A stretch of 12,206 bases of DNA from Pseudomonadota bacterium (GTDB taxonomy: Bacteria > Pseudomonadota > Gammaproteobacteria > Enterobacterales > Enterobacteriaceae), in contig JAFACP010000109.1 of assembly GCA_023425455.1 (NCBI GenBank), positions 1 through 12,206 on the forward strand, read 5' to 3'. The notes below the pieces were generated by a model that saw only the letters and a program-made list of their open reading frames with translations, had not been told where the DNA came from and did not search any database. The stretch's first letter is position 1. Every line of letters starts with the position of its first letter. A program made the translations under genes and the position numbers. This document shows positions 7,990-12,206 of this stretch, one piece after another.

Positions 7990-7997
7990 GTTGTTCG

Positions 7998-8064
7998 TCT
8001 TCGCATTCTTTATCACACGACGAAACGCCTCCCTTTCAGGGGAAGGTAAAAAAGAATGCGAAGA
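7998..8064 (-). promoter_or_regulatory. pheL leader RNA alternative hairpins
   Basis: A 14-bp perfect inverted repeat pairs 7998-8011 (TCTTCGCATTCTTT) with 8051-8064, which is inside the Phe-rich part of pheL. This is the 1:2 pairing that forms when the ribosome finishes pheL. GCCTCCC at 8027-8033, just after the pheL stop on the minus strand, reads GGGAGGC there and can pair with the GCCTCCC arm of the terminator. That gives the antiterminator when a ribosome stalls on the Phe codons. Confidence 0.82.
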
Positions 8065-8083
8065 AGAACGGCGTCTGTTTCAT
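8036..8083 (-). CDS. pheL: PheL, phenylalanine leader peptide
   Basis: A 15-codon reading frame, [15 protein letters not shown], with seven Phe codons. E. coli PheL is [15 protein letters not shown], so only residues 3-4 differ. AGGACC lies 6 bases before the ATG. Ribosome stalling at these codons, when Phe-tRNA is short, favours the antiterminator and lets transcription reach pheA. Too short for most gene finders. Confidence 0.96.
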   Translation of the reverse strand: MKQTPFFFAFFFTFP

Positions 8084-8110
8084 GAATTGGTCCTGTTTTT
8101 GGTACCCGTT

Positions 8111-8140
8111 AAAGTACCCGCACTGTTTTCACCCTGTAAA
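8111..8140 (-). promoter_or_regulatory. Predicted pheL-pheA promoter
   Basis: On the minus strand TTTACA (8140-8135), an 18-base spacer and TACTTT (8116-8111). Transcription would start near 8104, about 20 nt before pheL. The -10 is poor, and the assignment leans on its position and on similarity to the E. coli pheA promoter region. Confidence 0.55.
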
Positions 8141-8141
8141 T

Positions 8142-8584
<443 letters not shown>

Positions 8585-8592
8585 TCAAAATG

Positions 8593-8608
8593 TGTGATTT
8601 AGATCACG
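8593..8608 (-). promoter_or_regulatory. CRP-cAMP binding site upstream of raiA
   Basis: Plus-strand TGTGA-TTTAGA-TCACG matches the CRP consensus TGTGA-N6-TCACA at 9 of 10 fixed bases, with A/T flanks. It is centred 70 bp upstream of the raiA ATG. This fits activation of the hibernation factor when glucose is exhausted. Confidence 0.82.
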
Positions 8609-8754
8609 TTATTTTGTCGGTTTTTGTCAGGGAATTTTTTTTGTGAGGCAGGGCAGGAACAGGCGATATTTACCTTGTCGATGCAGAAAATTGCGGTCAT
8701 AGTTGATGGGATGCGTTAGAGCTAAACCGCTTCAGCGTTGTACGGAAAATGAAT

Positions 8755-8785
8755 AAAAAAACGGCAGCCAACGGGCTGCCGTTTT
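8755..8785 (-). terminator. Rho-independent terminator of bamD
   Basis: On the minus strand AAAACGGCAGCC-CGTT-GGCTGCCGTTTT, a 12-bp stem with a 4-base loop followed by more T. It lies 15 bp after the bamD stop. The A and T flanks make it nearly symmetrical. Between it and the raiA CRP box (8609-8754) I see nothing convincing. Confidence 0.9.
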
Positions 8786-8800
8786 ACGTTGTAGCAAGCG

Positions 8801-9538
8801 TCAGGTATTGCTGCTGTTCGCGGCGATGATCTTCGCCACTTTTTCAGCCTGTGCATTCATTTGCATCTGACGGTAGGCATTTTCCATCAGTTTCAGGCCA
8901 TCGCGCGTTGCCTGAGTATCCGGGTAATCACGCAGCATCCCCTCTACGCGGTTAACCACTGCAACCCATGCGCCACGGCGAGTGTAGTAGTTAGCCACGG
9001 AGTATTCGTATTTCGCCAGGCGATCTTTCAGGAACACCAGTCGTTTGGTGGCATCGGTGACATACTGGCTATTCGGGTAGCCGCGCACCAGTTTCGAGAA
9101 GTCATTGAACGCGTCACGCGCGTGCTGCGGATCGCGGTCAGAACGATCGACGCCGAAGAAGCCCTGCAGCGCACTGTCATCGAGCGCCATATTGGTCAGA
9201 CCGCGCATGTACATGACATAATCGATGTTAGGATGAGTCGGATTCAGACGCATGAAACGATCGATCGTCGCCTGAGCCAGCGGCAGATCGGCATTTTTAT
9301 AGTAGGCGTAGATGAGATCTAACTGTACCTGCTGCGAGTACGGGCCAAATGGATAGCGATTATCCAGCGCTTCCAGTTGCGTTATCGCTTGTTTCCAGTT
9401 ACCGTCCTGCAGTTTTTGTTGTGCAGTCGCATAGATTTCATTCGGCGGATTGTCAGGGACCTGTTCATTCGAACCGGAGCAGCCCACCAAAGCCAGGCTC
9501 AACGTGGCCGCTGCCACCAGATATTTCATGCGCGTCAT
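8801..9538 (-). CDS. bamD: BamD (YfiO), outer-membrane assembly lipoprotein
   Basis: 245 residues, the E. coli length. Lipoprotein signal with LVGC, Cys20 lipidated and SGS after it, which directs it to the outer membrane. Then five TPR-like helix pairs, with [50 protein letters not shown] and [22 protein letters not shown]. BamD is an essential partner of BamA in folding beta-barrel proteins into the outer membrane and receives their targeting signals. Sequence is almost unchanged from E. coli. The first ATG (MTRMKY) is chosen as in E. coli; a GAGGAA site lies 12-17 bases before it. Divergent from rluD. Confidence 0.97.
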   Translation of the reverse strand: MTRMKYLVAAATLSLALVGCSGSNEQVPDNPPNEIYATAQQKLQDGNWKQAITQLEALDNRYPFGPYSQQVQLDLIYAYYKNADLPLAQATIDRFMRLNPTHPNIDYVMYMRGLTNMALDDSALQGFFGVDRSDRDPQHARDAFNDFSKLVRGYPNSQYVTDATKRLVFLKDRLAKYEYSVANYYTRRGAWVAVVNRVEGMLRDYPDTQATRDGLKLMENAYRQMQMNAQAEKVAKIIAANSSNT

Positions 9539-9605
9539 GACGTTTTGACTTTCCTCAAATGTTTGTCCGGGAGAATCTCTGTTCCTGCTCCCGATTAAGA
9601 CCAGC

Positions 9606-9639
9606 TACAATAGCACACTATATTAAACGGCAAAGCCGT
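9606..9639 (+). promoter_or_regulatory. bamD/rluD divergent intergenic elements: candidate -10 and hairpin
   Basis: In the 131-bp space between the divergent genes, TACAAT (9606-9611) is a plausible -10 for rluD, with only a weak TTCCTG -35 18 bases upstream. ACGGC-AAA-GCCGT (9627-9639) forms a small 5-bp hairpin that would lie in the rluD leader RNA. On the minus strand TATAGT (9623-9618) could be a -10 for bamD. None is strong enough to be certain. Confidence 0.35.
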
Positions 9640-9669
9640 AAAACCCAACGTTAAACGAAGAAGCAGTTT

Positions 9670-10650
9670 ATGGCACAACGAGTAGAACTCACCGCAACAG
9701 TCTCCGAAAATCAGCTCGGTCAACGCTTAGATCAGGCTTTGGCCGAATTGTTCCCTGATTATTCACGTTCACGCATAAAAGAATGGATTCTCGACCAGCG
9801 CGTGCTGGTCAACGGTAACGTCTGGGACAAACCGAAAGAGAAAGTGTTAGGTGGGGAAGCTGTCGCCATCAATGCTGAAATTGAAGAAGAAGTGCGCTTC
9901 GAGCCGCAGGATATCCCGCTGGATATCGTCTATGAAGATGATGACATTCTGGTGATCAACAAGCCGCGCGACCTGGTTGTCCACCCTGGTGCCGGAAACC
10001 CTGATGGCACGGTGCTGAACGCGCTTCTCCATTATTACCCGCCGATTGCTGATGTGCCGCGCGCCGGCATCGTCCATCGTCTGGATAAAGACACTACCGG
10101 GTTGATGGTGGTGGCGAAAACGATCCCCGCGCAGACTCGTCTGGTGGAGTCACTGCAGCTGCGCGAAATCACCCGTGAATATGAAGCGGTTGCGATAGGT
10201 CATATGACCGCAGGCGGCACGGTGGAAGAGCCCATCAGTCGCCATCCTACCAAACGTACCCATATGTCAGTCCATCCGATGGGAAAACCGGCGGTGACTC
10301 ACTATCGCATCATGGAGCATTTCCGGATCCATACGCGTCTGCGTCTGCGTCTGGAAACCGGCCGTACCCACCAGATCCGTGTTCATATGGCGCATATTAC
10401 GCACCCGCTGGTTGGCGATCAGGTGTATGGTGGTCGCCCGCGTCCGCCAAAAGGTGCCTCTGATGAATTCATCAGCGCTCTGCGTAAGTTTGACCGACAG
10501 GCGCTGCACGCAACGATGCTGCGTCTCTACCACCCGATCAGCGGGATTCAGATGGAGTGGCATGCGCCTATCCCTCAGAACATGGTGGAGTTGATTGACG
10601 CAATGCGTGCGGATTTCGAAGAGCACAAGGACCAGGTGGACTGGTTATGA
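9670..10650 (+). CDS. rluD: RluD, 23S rRNA pseudouridine(1911/1915/1917) synthase
   Basis: 326 residues, the E. coli length. An N-terminal S4-like RNA-binding domain (about 17-75, GQRLDQALAELFPDYSRSRIKEW) precedes the RluA-family catalytic domain. The signature HRLDKDTTGLMVVAK carries catalytic Asp139; INKPRDLVVHPG and ETGRTHQIRVHM are the other family blocks. It modifies three uridines in helix 69 of 23S rRNA at the subunit interface, and in E. coli its loss harms 50S assembly and growth. The start ATG has only a weak purine site (GAAGAAG). It overlaps pgeF by ATGA and so is the first gene of a two-gene operon. Confidence 0.97.
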   Translation: MAQRVELTATVSENQLGQRLDQALAELFPDYSRSRIKEWILDQRVLVNGNVWDKPKEKVLGGEAVAINAEIEEEVRFEPQDIPLDIVYEDDDILVINKPRDLVVHPGAGNPDGTVLNALLHYYPPIADVPRAGIVHRLDKDTTGLMVVAKTIPAQTRLVESLQLREITREYEAVAIGHMTAGGTVEEPISRHPTKRTHMSVHPMGKPAVTHYRIMEHFRIHTRLRLRLETGRTHQIRVHMAHITHPLVGDQVYGGRPRPPKGASDEFISALRKFDRQALHATMLRLYHPISGIQMEWHAPIPQNMVELIDAMRADFEEHKDQVDWL

Positions 10651-11378
10651 CCAAACTGATTGTTCCGGACTGGCCACTGCCTGCGGGCGTGGCGGCCTGT
10701 AGTTCGACCCGTGTCGGTGGAGTAAGCCAGGGCGCGTGGGAGTCGTTAAATCTCGGAGCCCACTGTGGTGACGATCCGGAGCACGTTGAAGAAAACCGCA
10801 CTCGCCTGTTTGCCGCGGGAAAGCTACCGTCGAAGCCTGTCTGGCTGGAGCAGGTACACGGTAAAGACGTTCTGAAGCTGACAGGAGAGCCTTACGCTTC
10901 AAAACGTGCCGATGCGTCTTACAGCAACATGCCTGGAACAGTGTGCGCGGTGATGACTGCTGACTGTCTGCCGGTGTTATTCTGCAACCGTGCCGGAACA
11001 GAAGTCGCGGCCGCGCATGCGGGCTGGCGCGGCCTGTGCGAAGGTGTGCTGGAAGAGACCGTCGCCTGCTTTGAGGATGATCCCGCCAATATCATTGCCT
11101 GGCTTGGACCGGCGATTGGCCCTCGTGCTTTTGAGGTGGGGCCAGAGGTGCGTGAAGCGTTTATGGATAGAGATCGGCACGCCGTGGAGGCTTTCACCGC
11201 TGCCGGGGAAAAATATCTGGCGGATATCTACATGCTGGCGCGGCAACGCCTGAACAATGCTGGCGTAACGCAGATCGCCGGTGGCGATCGCTGTACTTTC
11301 ACCGAAAAGGGTGATTTTTTCTCTTATCGCCGCGACAAGGTGACGGGTCGTATGGCAAGTTTTATTTGGCTGATATAA
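10647..11378 (+). CDS. pgeF: PgeF (YfiH), peptidoglycan editing factor
   Basis: 243 residues, the E. coli YfiH length, DUF152/laccase-like fold. The zinc-site residues His71 (LEQVHGKDV), Cys107 (TADCLPV) and His124 (AAHAGWRG) are all present, as are LGPAIGP and the C-terminal GGDRCT and FFSYRRDK. In E. coli it removes wrongly built UDP-MurNAc-L-Ser and so keeps L-Ala at position 1 of the stem peptide. Older annotations call it polyphenol oxidase or purine nucleoside phosphorylase-like. Its ATG overlaps the rluD stop (ATGA), which implies translational coupling. The first 50 residues are the most diverged from E. coli. Confidence 0.94.
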   Translation: MTKLIVPDWPLPAGVAACSSTRVGGVSQGAWESLNLGAHCGDDPEHVEENRTRLFAAGKLPSKPVWLEQVHGKDVLKLTGEPYASKRADASYSNMPGTVCAVMTADCLPVLFCNRAGTEVAAAHAGWRGLCEGVLEETVACFEDDPANIIAWLGPAIGPRAFEVGPEVREAFMDRDRHAVEAFTAAGEKYLADIYMLARQRLNNAGVTQIAGGDRCTFTEKGDFFSYRRDKVTGRMASFIWLI

Positions 11379-11398
11379 CCTAAAGAATCAAGACGATC

Positions 11399-11414
11399 CG
11401 GCACGTGCCGTTTT
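11399..11414 (+). terminator. Possible terminator of rluD-pgeF
   Basis: CGGC-ACGT-GCCG followed by TTTTCTTTT, 20 bp after the pgeF stop. The stem is only 4 GC pairs and the whole 12-mer is a palindrome, so efficiency may be low and some read-through to clpB is possible. Confidence 0.45.
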
Positions 11415-11440
11415 CTTTTCACATAATTCAGGTCATTAAC

Positions 11441-11468
11441 CTTGAATAATTGAGGGATGACCTCATTT
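11441..11468 (+). promoter_or_regulatory. Sigma-32 heat-shock promoter of clpB
   Basis: CTTGAA (11441-11446), a 14-base spacer, and CCTCATTT (11461-11468) match the RpoH consensus CTTGAA-N(13-17)-CCCCATNT. The stretch is like the known E. coli clpB promoter. Start expected near 11475, leader about 33 nt. Confidence 0.88.
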
Positions 11469-11507
11469 AATCTCCAGTAGCAAATTTGACCTGTTATGGG
11501 AGGAGTT

Positions 11508-12206
11508 ATGCGTCTGGATCGTCTTACTAATAAATTCCAGCTTGCTCTCGCCGATGCCCAGTCCCTTGCACTGGGGCACGACAACCAATTCATCGAACCT
11601 CTTCATTTAATGAGCGCCTTGCTTAATCAGGAAGGGGGATCGGTACGTCCACTATTAACCTCTGCTGGCATTAATGCCGGCCAGTTACGTACAGCCATCG
11701 ATCAGGCGTTGAGCCGTTTACCGCAGGTTGAAGGAACCGGCGGCGACGTGCAGCCATCGCAGGATCTGGTTCGCGTGCTGAATCTTTGCGACAAGCTGGC
11801 GCAAAAACGGGGTGACAATTTTATTTCGTCAGAACTGTTTGTTCTGGCGGCGCTTGAATCACGCGGTACCTTGACTGACCTGCTAAAAACTGCCGGCGCA
11901 ACTACCGCCAGTGTGACTCAGGCGATTGAGCAAATGCGCGGAGGGGAAAGCGTGAACGACCAGGGAGCCGAAGACCAACGTCAGGCTTTGAAAAAATTTA
12001 CGGTCGATCTGACCGAACGTGCTGAGCAGGGCAAACTTGACCCGGTGATTGGTCGTGATGAAGAGATTCGTCGTACCATCCAGGTGCTGCAGCGTCGTAC
12101 CAAAAACAACCCGGTGCTTATTGGTGAACCGGGCGTTGGTAAAACTGCCATCGTTGAAGGGCTGGCGCAGCGTATCGTGAACGGTGAAGTACCGGAAGGG
12201 CTGAAG
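11508..12206 (+). CDS. clpB: ClpB disaggregase (5' part, runs off the window)
   Basis: The first 233 codons of a gene that in E. coli encodes 857 residues. The N-terminal Clp domain (about 1-145), [35 protein letters not shown], is followed by the start of the first AAA+ domain (from about 160), with the Walker A motif GEPGVGKT. ClpB threads aggregated proteins through its hexamer pore and refolds them with DnaK. GGGAGGAG lies just before the ATG. It is expected to be heat-induced through the sigma-32 promoter upstream. No stop appears before the window end. Confidence 0.98.
   Translation, partial: MRLDRLTNKFQLALADAQSLALGHDNQFIEPLHLMSALLNQEGGSVRPLLTSAGINAGQLRTAIDQALSRLPQVEGTGGDVQPSQDLVRVLNLCDKLAQKRGDNFISSELFVLAALESRGTLTDLLKTAGATTASVTQAIEQMRGGESVNDQGAEDQRQALKKFTVDLTERAEQGKLDPVIGRDEEIRRTIQVLQRRTKNNPVLIGEPGVGKTAIVEGLAQRIVNGEVPEGLK
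11940..11954 (+). promoter_or_regulatory. Internal ribosome site and GTG start for short ClpB
   Basis: GGAGGGG (11940-11946) lies 5 bases before GTG at 11952-11954, which is Val149. In E. coli this internal start yields the shorter ClpB lacking the N-terminal domain. Both the site and the residue number are the same here. Confidence 0.85.

Noticed and set aside
7930..8016. N-terminal extension of PheA by 29 residues
   Set aside because: It would be translated through the attenuator hairpin and is absent from known PheA proteins.
8609..8754. Possible sRNA gene between the raiA CRP box and the bamD terminator
   Set aside because: No promoter followed by a separate terminator and no recognisable RNA; probably upstream DNA of the raiA promoter.
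9627..9639. Hairpin in the rluD leader as a terminator or riboswitch
   Set aside because: Only a 5-bp stem with no T run and no known aptamer features; recorded just as a small inverted repeat.

Overview
This window is chromosomal DNA from a member of the Enterobacteriaceae. The encoded AroF, TyrA, PheA, RaiA, BamD, RluD, PgeF and ClpB keep, as far as I can judge from memory, the length and almost all of the sequence of their Escherichia coli counterparts. The gene order clpB-pgeF-rluD-bamD-raiA-pheL-pheA-tyrA-aroF-yfiL-yfiR-dgcN-yfiB is that of E. coli, shown here in reverse. Divergence in YfiR, DgcN and YfiL, plus two genes that E. coli K-12 lacks at these positions, point to a relative such as the Enterobacter/Citrobacter/Lelliottia/Kosakonia group. 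The genus cannot be fixed from the sequence alone.

Left end (1-3400): the 3' part of a PepSY-type membrane protein gene (+) meets, tail to tail, a minus-strand cluster yfiL, yfiR, dgcN, yfiB. The last three form the periplasmic-to-cytoplasmic c-di-GMP switch: YfiR is the periplasmic inhibitor, DgcN (YfiN) the membrane diguanylate cyclase, and YfiB the outer-membrane lipoprotein that relieves inhibition.

Aromatic amino acid block (3400-8165): aroF and tyrA form a plus-strand operon behind a promoter with two clear TyrR boxes. pheA lies on the minus strand behind a phenylalanine leader peptide (pheL) and a textbook attenuator. Together they cover DAHP synthesis, chorismate to prephenate, and the branches to 4-hydroxyphenylpyruvate and phenylpyruvate. 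Between tyrA and pheA sits an extra gene for an SMP-30/regucalcin-like lactonase. Its stop codon overlaps that of pheA, so the usual terminator space between convergent genes is missing.

Right part (8142-12206): raiA (ribosome hibernation factor) has a near-perfect CRP box in class II position. bamD (outer-membrane protein assembly) is divergent from the rluD-pgeF operon (23S rRNA pseudouridines; peptidoglycan editing). The window ends in the first 233 codons of clpB, preceded by a sigma-32 heat-shock promoter and containing the known internal GTG start.

I see no insertion sequence, prophage, CRISPR array or tRNA/rRNA gene. Most of the window is ordinary core genome. The parts that merit a second look are the lactonase insertion and its overlap with pheA, the PepSY gene, and the 13-bp repeat between yfiL and aroF.
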